Of a stretch of 64,000 nucleotides of DNA, positions 35,469 to 44,002 are shown in pieces (positions within the stretch are counted from its first letter, which is position 1; each line of letters begins with the position of its first letter). Position numbers and translations under genes: made by a program. The stretch is taken from contig JAJUHC010000003.1 in assembly GCA_029268065.1 (NCBI GenBank), positions 62,001 to 126,000 on the forward strand, read 5' to 3'. Source of the stretch: Clostridiales bacterium. Lineage in GTDB: Bacteria > Bacillota > Clostridia > Oscillospirales > Oscillospiraceae. The notes beneath the pieces were generated by a model. That model was not told where the DNA came from, made no database searches, and worked only from the letters and a program-made list of their open reading frames with translations.

Positions 35469-37001
35469 ATGAAGAAGATTACGGCTCTGGTTTTGTCCAT
35501 GGCAATGATGCTTGGCATATTTTCAGGCTGCGCATCCTCGGGCACAGGCGGCGCGACCCCGAACGCCTCAGGGCAGAAGAAGGAAAACATCGTCACGGTT
35601 GGGTGTAAGGCTGATATGTCTACATGGAATCCCTTTATGGGTATAGACGCTTCGGCTTTGATTAACGGAAAAATGCTGTACGACACCCTTGTTTCCGGCG
35701 ACAGAAAAGGCAATTACACGCCCGCGCTTGCAACCGAGTGGAAATCCTCGGCGGACGGCAAGACATGGACCTTTAAGCTCCGCAACGATGTTAAGTTCCA
35801 TAACGGCGATCCGCTCACCTCGGCGGACGTAAAATTCACGATTGAAAAGCTCGCATTCGACAAAACGGTTAGAACAAACAACGACTGGTCGCCACTCGCC
35901 TCGGTTGACACACCCGACGCCCAGACAGTCGTTATCAATCTGAAGTCAGTCTGGACTACCATGCTTCTCGCGCTTTTGGATACCTTTATTGTCGACAAGA
36001 AGGAAGTTGAAGCAAAGGGCGAAAAGGCCTGGGAAAAACCCATCGGTTCCGGTCCGTGGAAGTTTGAATCCTGGCAGGCCGGACAGCAGTCGGTATTCGT
36101 CAGAAATGATAACTGGTGGGGCTGGGGCACTAACAAGTCCAATGTTGACAAGGTCATTTTCAAGCCCATCGGTGAAGATTCCACCCGCCTTGCGGCAATA
36201 CAGACCGGAGCCGTCGACGTGGTGGAGCCGATTTCCGACGATCAGGCAAAGCAGCTTGCAAACGTAAAGGGCATTAAGCTCGAAAGGACCCTGAGCACCA
36301 CGCAGGTCAATATAAACTTCAACTGCACAGGGATATTCGCGGACAAAAATGTTCGCAAGGCCTTCAGTCTTGCAATCGACCGCGATCTTATTGTAAATAC
36401 CATAGTCGGAAGCGGAAAGCCTTCCGTCTGGTTTGTTACCAAGGACGTTATCGGGTATAAGGACGTTCCGGCGAAAGCGGATCCGGAGCAGGCGAAGAAG
36501 CTGCTCGCAGCAAGCTCCTATAAGGGCGAGCCTTTTAAAATACTGTATGTGAACGGCTCCGTCCCGCGCATCAACGAAACTATACAGGCCATATCCTCAA
36601 TGGTCAACGCGGTCGGCTTCAATTCCTCAATCGAAGTCGTTGAGCAGGCAGCTTACAACGCCCGCCGCACGGCAGGCCAGTACACTGTTAACTTCAATTC
36701 CGCTTTGGCTGTAGGAGGCGACGCCTCTCCCTTCATCTCTACAAGATGGCTCCTCGACATGTATAAGAGCGGATATAAGAACGAAACAATGAACGATCTG
36801 ATCAGAAAGGCAAACAGCGAGCTTGACCCCAAAAAACGCGCGGAAATGCTCACCCAGGTGTACCAGATTTCATACGACGACACCGCGCCTTCCACTCCTG
36901 TTTATACGCTGGAGACCATTAAGGCCTACAAGGATAACATCAGCGGCATTGTCTTCAGCCCCGATGGAATGAACGATTATACAAGAGTTATGAAGAAATA
37001 G
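35469..37001 (+). CDS. ABC transporter solute-binding lipoprotein (SBP_bac_5), copy 2
   Basis: 510 residues. Signal MKKITALVLSMAMMLGIFSGC with lipobox FSGC. The mature part parallels copy 1 at 27826-29352: TFKLRNDVKFHNGD, LTSADVKFTIEKL, GSGPWKFESWQAGQQSVFVRND, WWGWG and VRKAFSLAIDRDLIV. GGGAGG precedes the ATG. The two copies clearly descend from a duplication but differ in the ligand-contacting segments, so they may bind related conjugates and share the permease at 47.8 kb. No island operator was seen in front of this copy. Confidence 0.92.
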   Translation: MKKITALVLSMAMMLGIFSGCASSGTGGATPNASGQKKENIVTVGCKADMSTWNPFMGIDASALINGKMLYDTLVSGDRKGNYTPALATEWKSSADGKTWTFKLRNDVKFHNGDPLTSADVKFTIEKLAFDKTVRTNNDWSPLASVDTPDAQTVVINLKSVWTTMLLALLDTFIVDKKEVEAKGEKAWEKPIGSGPWKFESWQAGQQSVFVRNDNWWGWGTNKSNVDKVIFKPIGEDSTRLAAIQTGAVDVVEPISDDQAKQLANVKGIKLERTLSTTQVNINFNCTGIFADKNVRKAFSLAIDRDLIVNTIVGSGKPSVWFVTKDVIGYKDVPAKADPEQAKKLLAASSYKGEPFKILYVNGSVPRINETIQAISSMVNAVGFNSSIEVVEQAAYNARRTAGQYTVNFNSALAVGGDASPFISTRWLLDMYKSGYKNETMNDLIRKANSELDPKKRAEMLTQVYQISYDDTAPSTPVYTLETIKAYKDNISGIVFSPDGMNDYTRVMKK

Positions 37002-37019
37002 TTCCGTACCGAACGAATT

Positions 37020-37051
37020 ACTGCGGGCGCGCGGCTGAGCGTGTCCGCAGT
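37020..37051 (+). other. Hairpin after binding protein copy 2
   Basis: ACTGCGG and CCGCAGT pair around a GC-rich loop 19 bases after the stop codon. No T run, so a weak or partial terminator at best. Confidence 0.35.
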
Positions 37052-37154
37052 TCCCGTTTGACATAGGGCAGGGGACTGAATGCAATTTTTATCATAGAAT
37101 TAAAAATGCTTTTGAGATACAATATCAGTTATTATAGGTTATCGGGTGATAAAC

Positions 37155-38243
37155 ATGAAAAGGAACGAAATACTCGCCGTTTACGGAGACAAGCCGCTTG
37201 AAATGGCAAAAAAGCTGCTGTCGGCGGCGGAGATAGAGAAGCTCATCGGAGACAGGGACGGGAAAATCGGGATAAAGCCGAATCTGGTGCTCGCAAGTCC
37301 GGCCAGTGATGGCGCTACGACACATCCGGAAATCGCCGCCGGCATAATCGAGTACCTGAAGGACTCAGGCTTCAGAAACATAGAAATTCTGGAAGGCTCA
37401 TGGGTGGGGGACAGGACTCAGGAGGCCTTCAGAGTCTGCGGTTATACGGAGCTTTCAAAAGGGTACGGCGTAAAGCTCATCGATCTGCAGAAGGACAGCT
37501 TCAAATCCTATAACTGCAAGGGTGTTGAAATCGCCGTCTGCGATGAGGCGATGAAGCTGGACTTCCTTTTCAACCTGCCCGTCTTGAAAGGACATTGCCA
37601 GACTCTAATGACCGGGGCGCTCAAAAACGGCAAGGGTCTTATACCCAACGCGGAGAAGCGGCGTTTCCATGCTATGGGTCTGAATAAGCCTATCGCGCAC
37701 CTCAATACGGTGCTGAGAAACGATTTCATAATTGTTGACGGAATCTGCGGCGACCTCGACTTTGAAGAGGGGGGCAACCCTGTCGTTATGAACAGGATGT
37801 TTGCCGCGCTCGATCCCGTCCTGTGCGATTCATACATCTGCGAGCTGATGGGCTTTAATCCGGAAGACGTTCCGTACATAACCCTCGCGGAGCGGCTAGG
37901 CGTCGGCAAACGCTACGATCCTCAGACATCGGCGCTTACGGAGCTCAACAGGCCCGAATGCAGCGCGGACTTCAGATCCGGAAGAAAGGTAGAAAAACTC
38001 AGAAAATATGTAGATGCGCAAAGCGCCTGCAGCGCCTGCTACGGGAGCCTGATACACGCTTTGGCGCGTATGGAGCGCGACGGCGAGCTTTCAAAAATCA
38101 AATCCCCCGTTGCGATCGGACAGGGATTCCGGGGCAAGACAGGGGAGACTGGAGTCGGCAGATGCACCTGCGGCTTCGGGAACTCACTGGCGGGCTGCCC
38201 GCCCTCGGCGGGGGATATCCTGCGCTTCCTGAGAGGCCTGTGA
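37155..38243 (+). CDS. DUF362 family protein with C-terminal cysteine clusters
   Basis: 362 residues. The DUF362 core (KIGIKPNLVLASPASDGATTHPE, EGSWVGDRTQEAF, NLPVLKGHCQTLMTGALKNGKGLI) is complete. The C-terminus has two Cys-rich segments, SACSACYGS and RCTCGFGN...GCPP, which could hold an iron-sulfur cluster. The family is cytoplasmic and not characterised; members often occur with redox enzymes. I place the start at the ATG 37155 behind GGGTGAT; a GTG three codons earlier is also possible. It follows binding protein 2 by 153 bases. Confidence 0.75.
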   Translation: MKRNEILAVYGDKPLEMAKKLLSAAEIEKLIGDRDGKIGIKPNLVLASPASDGATTHPEIAAGIIEYLKDSGFRNIEILEGSWVGDRTQEAFRVCGYTELSKGYGVKLIDLQKDSFKSYNCKGVEIAVCDEAMKLDFLFNLPVLKGHCQTLMTGALKNGKGLIPNAEKRRFHAMGLNKPIAHLNTVLRNDFIIVDGICGDLDFEEGGNPVVMNRMFAALDPVLCDSYICELMGFNPEDVPYITLAERLGVGKRYDPQTSALTELNRPECSADFRSGRKVEKLRKYVDAQSACSACYGSLIHALARMERDGELSKIKSPVAIGQGFRGKTGETGVGRCTCGFGNSLAGCPPSAGDILRFLRGL

Positions 38244-38253
38244 GGAACAAAAA

Positions 38254-38409
38254 GAAAGGGCGTGCTGCAAAACGCCCCGGTCGAAAAAAATGTACAAAAA
38301 TGCGCCTTGATTTGGCTTTAAAAGCCGTTTCAAAGCGCATTTTTTTGCTTGTAGGGCCGCTTTTTTGTGCAATTTGCTATCGCAAATTTGTTTTGCAACA
38401 CGCCATTTC
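38254..38409. repeat. MITE-like element with 19-bp terminal inverted repeats
   Basis: The ends GAAAGGGCGTGCTGCAAAA (38254-38272) and, reverse complemented, GAAATGGCGTGTTGCAAAA (38391-38409) match at 17 of 19 positions. Inside are a long hairpin (AAATGCGC...GCGCATTT, about 38298-38346, with inner GGCTTT-A-AAAGCC) and a smaller one, ATTTGC-TATC-GCAAAT. The central part recurs at about 62990-63060. The long hairpin with its T run may end transcription of both convergent genes. No protein is encoded. Confidence 0.65.
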
Positions 38410-38420
38410 ACTCTGCCGTT

Positions 38421-38843
38421 TTAAAATTTCATGACGTTCAGCCCGACCGAGGGCGAATACTCGCGTCCGATGCCGCCCTCCATTAGCTCAATGATAATTT
38501 CACCCGTGGCGCTTATGACGGCTTCGTTCAAGTGCCCGCTGTGGCACTCCTCAGTCTCGGTGTTTCCGATTGTAATGTGGACATGAAAATATGGATTTCC
38601 GTCCTTTGCGGTGATGTTACCCATGAGGGAAGCGATTTCATAGCACCCCGCGTAAGTCCTGCTGTAATATTCGCGGGTGCCTGTGTTAAAAACCCCGATA
38701 GTCGCCTTGCTGACAGCGCCTATGCCTGAAACCTTTGCGAGGCGTATATTTTCTTTTGCGCTGATTGATAAAAGGACGGAGAGCACCTCGTCCCCCATAT
38801 CGAGCCTTGCGACAATCGAATTGCCGGATTTTTTGTATTCCAT
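38421..38843 (-). CDS. DUF296 (PPC domain) protein
   Basis: 140 residues. A single PPC/DUF296 domain: MGDEVLSVLLSISAKENI, GIGAVSKATIGVF, and the metal-binding pattern PYFHVHITIG...CHSGHL. In bacteria these are stand-alone trimeric cytoplasmic proteins of unknown role. Start at ATG 38843; a longer frame would run into the esterase gene. GGAG stands somewhat far upstream. Last gene of the minus-strand glucarate operon, next to the repeat element. Confidence 0.82.
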   Translation of the reverse strand: MEYKKSGNSIVARLDMGDEVLSVLLSISAKENIRLAKVSGIGAVSKATIGVFNTGTREYYSRTYAGCYEIASLMGNITAKDGNPYFHVHITIGNTETEECHSGHLNEAVISATGEIIIELMEGGIGREYSPSVGLNVMKF

Positions 38844-38869
38844 AATTCTGTAATAACTCCAAAATATAA

Positions 38870-40387
38870 TTACTGGTCTAGCTTTCCCATCAGAAAGTCT
38901 TCGTCGAACTTTGAGACCGCATCGCCCGGCGGATGCATCATGCCGCCCTTTTCGTTCAGTCCCATTGCAAGGGGAGAGGAAGCGGTATATGGAGTCCACT
39001 CGGGAAGCCCCGCTCCGTTTGGGTCGCCTGTCTTCGCAAAATTGGTCCAGTAGTCGCACATACGGTTTGACAGCTCGTAATCGCCGCCGGTATATGGCCT
39101 CCAGAGCCTCGGAAGGGTCTGAAAGACATAGGGGATTTCAGCTATGTGGAATGTGCCTCTGTCACTCGCGGGAATCTGCTGGTTGAAATAGTAGAGATAT
39201 GATGGCTTGTGTCCAAGTTCATTCTTAAGCCTGCACCAGGCAACGGTCCCTGAAACCATGGCGCACTTATCCTTGACGGTATTTTTGTAAGCCTCGACGT
39301 TGTCGCCGTGCGAAACCTTAAGATACGCGTCCGCATGCTTGCCGTATATCGTCTCGGCGCTTTTGCGTATGCTCTCGACCGTGGCGTCAGGCGGAATAAT
39401 CGGGTGGTCGTCGTCGGAATTTGCGCCGATCATAACGGGAATATCGCGTACCTTGCCCTTCTTAAGCAGCTCAAGGCAGCTTTCTTCAAGCAGATATCCG
39501 TCGATAACGGGAGTAGGTAAGGGGGTAACGCCTTTGTAAGAGGAATAGCGGTAATAGTAATCAAGCAGCTCCTCGGCAGAAAGCGAACGCGCCTGAGCAA
39601 TCGAGTTGACTCCGAATTTTTTGAGGTATTCCTCGCCGAATCTCTCTGCTTCCGGAAGAGTAACGCACATTGTTTTTTGTATGAATCCGGCTCCGCCGCC
39701 GCTTTGCATTATAACTCTTTCAAAAGCGCCCTCTGTGAGACGCGAGGAAAGCAGCGTCTGCGTGCTCATAGCTCCCGCCGACTGCCCGAATACCGTTATG
39801 TTGTCAGGGTCGCCGCCAAAGGCCGAGATATTGCGCCTGACCCATTTCAGCGCAGCAAGCTGGTCCAGGTACAAATAGTTGCCCGAAGTGCGAACCCCGG
39901 TGAGCCGCTCAGATTCGTCGGAAAGCTCCCTGTGGCTGAGGCAGCCGAATATGCCCACCCGGTAATTTATTGTAACCAGGATCACTCCTCGCTTAGCAAA
40001 GCCTTCTCCGTCGTAATCGAGTCTGTGCCCATAGCTTTTGTTGAAGCCGCCGCCGTAAATCCAGAAGGCGACAGGCAGACGTTCATCCGATGACCTTGCG
40101 GGAGTCCAGACATTCAGATAAAGGCAGTCCTCGCTGCGTGGGAAATCAATAGGGTAGAGCTCCTTTTTATGAAAGGGATCCGTGATACGAAACTGCATGG
40201 GGATATTTCCAAAAGTGAACGCTTCCTTGACGCCGTCCCAATTTTCGGCGGGCTGCGGCTCGCGCCATCTAAGCTCCCCGACGGCCGGCTTGGCGTAGGG
40301 TATCCCCTTGAACACACTCACTGCCTGATTGCAGGCGGGGAGACCGCGCAGTTTTCCGTTTTCCACGGTTGTCTCAAGTAAAGCCAT
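38870..40387 (-). CDS. Carboxylesterase, type B
   Basis: 505 residues. Alpha/beta hydrolase of the carboxylesterase/cholinesterase type: FKGIPYAKPAVGELRWREPQP, EDCLYLNVWTP, the nucleophile in ITVFGQSAGAMS, and ANSDDDHPI and FHIAEIPYVFQ near the acid and His regions. No signal peptide, so it acts inside the cell. GAGG precedes the ATG. It lies 32 bases after glycerate kinase in the glucarate operon, which points to an ester of a sugar acid as substrate. Confidence 0.92.
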   Translation of the reverse strand: MALLETTVENGKLRGLPACNQAVSVFKGIPYAKPAVGELRWREPQPAENWDGVKEAFTFGNIPMQFRITDPFHKKELYPIDFPRSEDCLYLNVWTPARSSDERLPVAFWIYGGGFNKSYGHRLDYDGEGFAKRGVILVTINYRVGIFGCLSHRELSDESERLTGVRTSGNYLYLDQLAALKWVRRNISAFGGDPDNITVFGQSAGAMSTQTLLSSRLTEGAFERVIMQSGGGAGFIQKTMCVTLPEAERFGEEYLKKFGVNSIAQARSLSAEELLDYYYRYSSYKGVTPLPTPVIDGYLLEESCLELLKKGKVRDIPVMIGANSDDDHPIIPPDATVESIRKSAETIYGKHADAYLKVSHGDNVEAYKNTVKDKCAMVSGTVAWCRLKNELGHKPSYLYYFNQQIPASDRGTFHIAEIPYVFQTLPRLWRPYTGGDYELSNRMCDYWTNFAKTGDPNGAGLPEWTPYTASSPLAMGLNEKGGMMHPPGDAVSKFDEDFLMGKLDQ

Positions 40388-40419
40388 ATTGAAACCTCGT
40401 TTCTTTCGTTATATTATCT

Positions 40420-41652
40420 CTATCGTTTAATGAGCACAATAGAGGCGTCGTTCACATTTGTCCCCGTTGCTCCCGTAATGATAAGCCCGCCAGACAGCTT
40501 GAGCGCGTTATATGCATCGTTGTTATCGAGCATGGCGTTTACATCGATGCCCAGCGTTTGAAGCCTTCCGTAGGTGCTCTGGTCAACATATCCTCCAGCA
40601 GCGTCCGTCGGGCCGTCCGTGCCGTCAGAGCCGAAGGAGAAAACAGCGGTATCCCGTAAATCCTTGATTCCTTCGGCGGCCGAGAGTGCAAGCTCCTGAT
40701 TCCGGCCTCCCTTTCCTGTGCCCTTGAGATGTACAACCGTCTCTCCGCCCGCAATAAACGCGAGTGACTCTTTAGTATCAGCGTAATACCTCGCTACGGC
40801 GGAAAGGAATTTGCCGGCCTCGCTCGCTTCGCAGCCTAAACTGTCCGTAAGAATAAGGGGACGATAGCCGAGGGAAACGCAGGCCCTTTCGGCGGCGCGG
40901 CAAAGCTCTTTGACGCTGCCGGTAATATGAGTTTCCACATTGCCGAGGGCTTTCGGGGTTTCTGCCCCGAGCAATTCTTTGGCTTTGTCGCTGAGTCTCA
41001 GCCCGTACTTTCTCACAATTCTCTCCGCGTCCTCGTTCGTGGATGCGTCGGGGCAGGCGGGGCCCGAAGCTATCATATCAAGAGGATCCCCGACAATATC
41101 AGAAAGGACGATCGAAAAAACGGTTGCGGGCATGCAGTGCCGGGCGAACTTTCCGCCCTTTACGGCGGAAAGTCTTTTGCGTATTGTGTTTATTTCTACA
41201 ATATCCGCGCCGCAGGCAAGAAGCTGCCTTGTGATGTCCTGAAGCTCGTCTGCGGGTATCAGCGGCTTTTCAAAAAGCGCCGAACCGCCGCCGGAGAGAA
41301 GAAAAAGGACGGTATCGTCCCGGGACAGCTTTTCCGTCATTTTAAGTGCGATTTCGGTTGCATAAAAAGAGTTTTCGTCAGGAACCGGGTGACCCGCCTC
41401 GAAAATCTCTATACCCGGCAAATTGCCCTTTGAATGATCGTACTTTGTGACGACGACGCCGCGGGTAATCTTTTCTCCGAGCTCCGACACGGCCGCCTCC
41501 GCCATAGACCATGCCGCCTTGCCTGCGGCGACGAGAATAAGCCGCCCGTTTTCGAAGGAAGCGCCGCTAAGAGCCCTTTTTACGGCGTCGTAGGGTTGGA
41601 CTTCTTTTATTGCGTGCTTGATTATTTCATCTGCGTCTTTTCGAATATCCAT
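40420..41652 (-). CDS. Glycerate 2-kinase (MOFRL family)
   Basis: 410 residues. GckA/TtuD-type glycerate kinase, giving 2-phosphoglycerate from D-glycerate and ATP. Seen: LVAAGKAAWSMAEAA, GHPVPDENS, FLLSGGGSALFEKP, VVEINTIRKRLSAVKGG-like segment, SDIVGDPLDMIASGP, GGETVVHLKGTGKGGRNQELAL and the C-terminal MOFRL part FSFGSDGTDGPTDAAGGYVD. GGAGG precedes the ATG. It completes the lower aldarate route after GarR and feeds glycolysis. Confidence 0.94.
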   Translation of the reverse strand: MDIRKDADEIIKHAIKEVQPYDAVKRALSGASFENGRLILVAAGKAAWSMAEAAVSELGEKITRGVVVTKYDHSKGNLPGIEIFEAGHPVPDENSFYATEIALKMTEKLSRDDTVLFLLSGGGSALFEKPLIPADELQDITRQLLACGADIVEINTIRKRLSAVKGGKFARHCMPATVFSIVLSDIVGDPLDMIASGPACPDASTNEDAERIVRKYGLRLSDKAKELLGAETPKALGNVETHITGSVKELCRAAERACVSLGYRPLILTDSLGCEASEAGKFLSAVARYYADTKESLAFIAGGETVVHLKGTGKGGRNQELALSAAEGIKDLRDTAVFSFGSDGTDGPTDAAGGYVDQSTYGRLQTLGIDVNAMLDNNDAYNALKLSGGLIITGATGTNVNDASIVLIKR

Positions 41653-41687
41653 AGAAAGCCTCCGGGTTTTCGAAATTAAATGTACGG

Positions 41688-41718
41688 CCGAACGGGAGGA
41701 ATAAAGCCTCCCGTTCGG
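41688..41718 (-). other. Intercistronic hairpin between garR and glycerate kinase
   Basis: CCGAACGGGAGG and CCTCCCGTTCGG form a perfect 12-bp stem with a 7-base loop. No T run follows in the direction of transcription, so it more likely stabilises or processes the operon mRNA than ends it. Confidence 0.6.
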
Positions 41719-41732
41719 TTATTAATCCCAGA

Positions 41733-42614
41733 TTATTTTCCTATCTGTGTGCCGCCGATTTTTTCGTAATACTTCGCAATTCCGCTGTGGTCATCAGATC
41801 CGCAGCCGTCGGCGCGCAGGGTCTGGAAGATTTCCATCATGAGGGCCGTAAGCGGCAGGGGGGATCCCACACTGTGGCCGCAGTCCAGGGCGTTCGCCAG
41901 ATCCTTGATGTGCAGGTCGATGCGGAAGCCGGGCTTGTAGTTATGCTCATTGATCATGGGGAACTTCGCGTTCATGACGTTGCTGCCCGCAAGGCCTCCC
42001 TTTATGGCGTCAAAAACGAGCTGGGGGTCAACGCCTGCCTTCTTCGCAAGAAGCATAGCCTCGGAAAGGCCCGCGATGTTTATAGCCACAATAACCTGAT
42101 TTGCAAGCTTCGTGGTGTTTCCGGCTCCGATGTCGCCGCAGCGTACAACAGAGGCTCCCATGCAGGAGAGAAGGGCTTTGTACTTGTCGAAGATCTGCTG
42201 CTTTCCGCCGACCATAAAGGACAGCGTGCCGTTGATCGCCATCGGCTCGCCGCCGGAAACGGGGGCGTCGAGCATGTCAATTCCCTTTGCGGCAAGTACT
42301 TCGGCGACTTCCTTGGCTACGAGCGGGCTGATGCTTGACATATCAATGTAGGTTGTACCGGCCTTCATGAAGTTTGAGACGCCGTTTTCTCCAAGCATGA
42401 CCTGCTTAACCTGCGGGCCGTTGGGGAGCATTGTGAGAACCACGTCGCATGTCCTGCCGATTTCCTCGCTGGATGCGGCTTTCGCGCCGCATGCGACGAC
42501 CTCGTCGACGTTCGCTTTGTTAAGGTCATTTACGCAAAGGTCATATCCTGATTTGAGAATGTTCTTAGCCATTGGCTTTCCCATTATTCCTAGACCAATA
42601 AGACCGACTTTCAT
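41733..42614 (-). CDS. garR: 2-hydroxy-3-oxopropionate (tartronate semialdehyde) reductase
   Basis: 293 residues, beta-hydroxyacid dehydrogenase family. Reduces tartronate semialdehyde to D-glycerate with NAD(P)H. Rossmann signature GLIGLGIMGKPMAKN at the N-terminus; substrate motif DAPVSGGEPMAINGTLSFMVGG; catalytic lysine in GAGNTTKLANQ; C-terminal KDLANALDCG. AGGAGG precedes the ATG. The neighbours gudD and glycerate kinase fit this step better than the related 3-hydroxyisobutyrate or glyoxylate reductases. Confidence 0.92.
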   Translation of the reverse strand: MKVGLIGLGIMGKPMAKNILKSGYDLCVNDLNKANVDEVVACGAKAASSEEIGRTCDVVLTMLPNGPQVKQVMLGENGVSNFMKAGTTYIDMSSISPLVAKEVAEVLAAKGIDMLDAPVSGGEPMAINGTLSFMVGGKQQIFDKYKALLSCMGASVVRCGDIGAGNTTKLANQVIVAINIAGLSEAMLLAKKAGVDPQLVFDAIKGGLAGSNVMNAKFPMINEHNYKPGFRIDLHIKDLANALDCGHSVGSPLPLTALMMEIFQTLRADGCGSDDHSGIAKYYEKIGGTQIGK

Positions 42615-42673
42615 GTGTTTTTCCTCCTGTTATTTAACAATTAACTATATATAACAACTATAATATTGTTGCC

Positions 42674-44002
42674 TTATCTTACCATACAGGGCTTTTTGGG
42701 TTCAAACTTCCATCCTGGAATGAGGTACTGCATTCCAATCGAGTCGTCCCGCGCGCCGAGGCAGTTTTCGAGATAGAGCTTGTTCGCCTTTAGAATCTGA
42801 TCAATATCGGGTTCAATGCCGAGACCGGGCCTGTCGGGGACCGCAACGCAGCCGTCGACTATCTGAAGCGGCGCCTTTGTCAGACGCTCCAGACCCTCCT
42901 GCCATATCCAGTGCGTGTCGATGGCATTGATTTCGCCGGGAACAGCCGCGGCGCAGTGAGTAAACATCGCGAGCGAGATGTCAAAGTGGTTGTTGGAGTG
43001 CGAGCCCCAGGTCATACCGAAGTCGTTGCAAAGCTGTCCGACTCTGACGGAACCGCTTAAAGTCCAAAAATGCGGGTCGGCAAGCGGAATATCCACCGAC
43101 TGAAGCACCACGGAATGGCTGATTTCGCGCCAGTCGGTGGCTATCATATTTGTCGCGGTTTTTATACCGGTCGCCCTGCGGAACTCAGCCATAATCTCAC
43201 GGCCTGAATATACGCCCTCCGCACCGCAGGGGTCTTCACAGTAGGTGAGCACGTTGCCCAGATTCCCGCAAAGTGAGATTGCGTCCTTTAAGAGCCAGCA
43301 TCCGTTCGGGTCGATGTTGATGCGACCTTTGGGGAAGGCTTCCTTCAACGCTTTTATGGCCTTGATTTCTTCTGCGCCGGACAGTACGCCGCCCTTGAGC
43401 TTGAAGTCCATAAAGCCGTACTTTTCCTGCGAGGCTTTTGCGAGCCTGACAATCGCTTCGGGAGTCATTGCTTCCTCGTGACGGAGGCGGTACCAGGCAC
43501 AATCGGAATCCGGCTCCCTGTGGTAGGGGAGGTCGGTTTTATTACTGTCGGCAACGTAAAACAGGTATCCCAGCATACGCACCTTGTCGCGCTGCATACC
43601 GTCTCCGAGAAGCGCTGCAACAGGTACGCCGAGGTGCTTTCCAAGCAGGTCGAGGAGCGGCGCTTCGAGTGCCGTAAGTACATGCACTCCTGTGCGAAGG
43701 TCAAAGGTCTGACAGCCGCGCACGTCATCGCAATGCTCGCTGCCAAGGAAGCTCTTAACCTTTAAAAGAGTGTTTTTATAGGAGCCGACCTTAGTGCCGA
43801 GGACCATGTTCCTGCAGCCTTCGATCGCAGACCTGATTTTTTCTCCGCCTGGAACCTCGCCGACTCCGATATTGCCTGAGCTGTCTTCAAGGATTACGAC
43901 GTTTCTTGTAAAAAACGGAGCGTGCGCGCCGCTGAGGTTTAGGAGCATGCTGTCCCTGCCCGCAACCGGATAAACGTCCATTTTAACAATGTGAGGGCTC
44001 AT
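42674..44002 (-). CDS. gudD: Glucarate dehydratase
   Basis: 442 residues, enolase superfamily. Dehydrates D-glucarate (and L-idarate) to 5-keto-4-deoxy-D-glucarate. Active-site elements: KLK at 201-203, Asp in DPNGCWLL (231), Glu in EDPCG, Asn in ATNMIATDW, and the His general base in [15 protein letters not shown]; magnesium binds the Asp/Glu/Asn set. The ATG at 44002 overlaps the preceding stop (ATGA) and has GGAG 6 bases upstream. Translation is coupled to the URO-D-like gene. Confidence 0.95.
   Translation of the reverse strand: MSPHIVKMDVYPVAGRDSMLLNLSGAHAPFFTRNVVILEDSSGNIGVGEVPGGEKIRSAIEGCRNMVLGTKVGSYKNTLLKVKSFLGSEHCDDVRGCQTFDLRTGVHVLTALEAPLLDLLGKHLGVPVAALLGDGMQRDKVRMLGYLFYVADSNKTDLPYHREPDSDCAWYRLRHEEAMTPEAIVRLAKASQEKYGFMDFKLKGGVLSGAEEIKAIKALKEAFPKGRINIDPNGCWLLKDAISLCGNLGNVLTYCEDPCGAEGVYSGREIMAEFRRATGIKTATNMIATDWREISHSVVLQSVDIPLADPHFWTLSGSVRVGQLCNDFGMTWGSHSNNHFDISLAMFTHCAAAVPGEINAIDTHWIWQEGLERLTKAPLQIVDGCVAVPDRPGLGIEPDIDQILKANKLYLENCLGARDDSIGMQYLIPGWKFEPKKPCMVR

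Noticed and set aside
38098-38340. Minus-strand frame MRFETAFKAKSRRIF... and its look-alike at 62799-63035
   Set aside because: The similarity comes from the shared repeat DNA with its hairpin; neither has a ribosome site or a conserved protein body.
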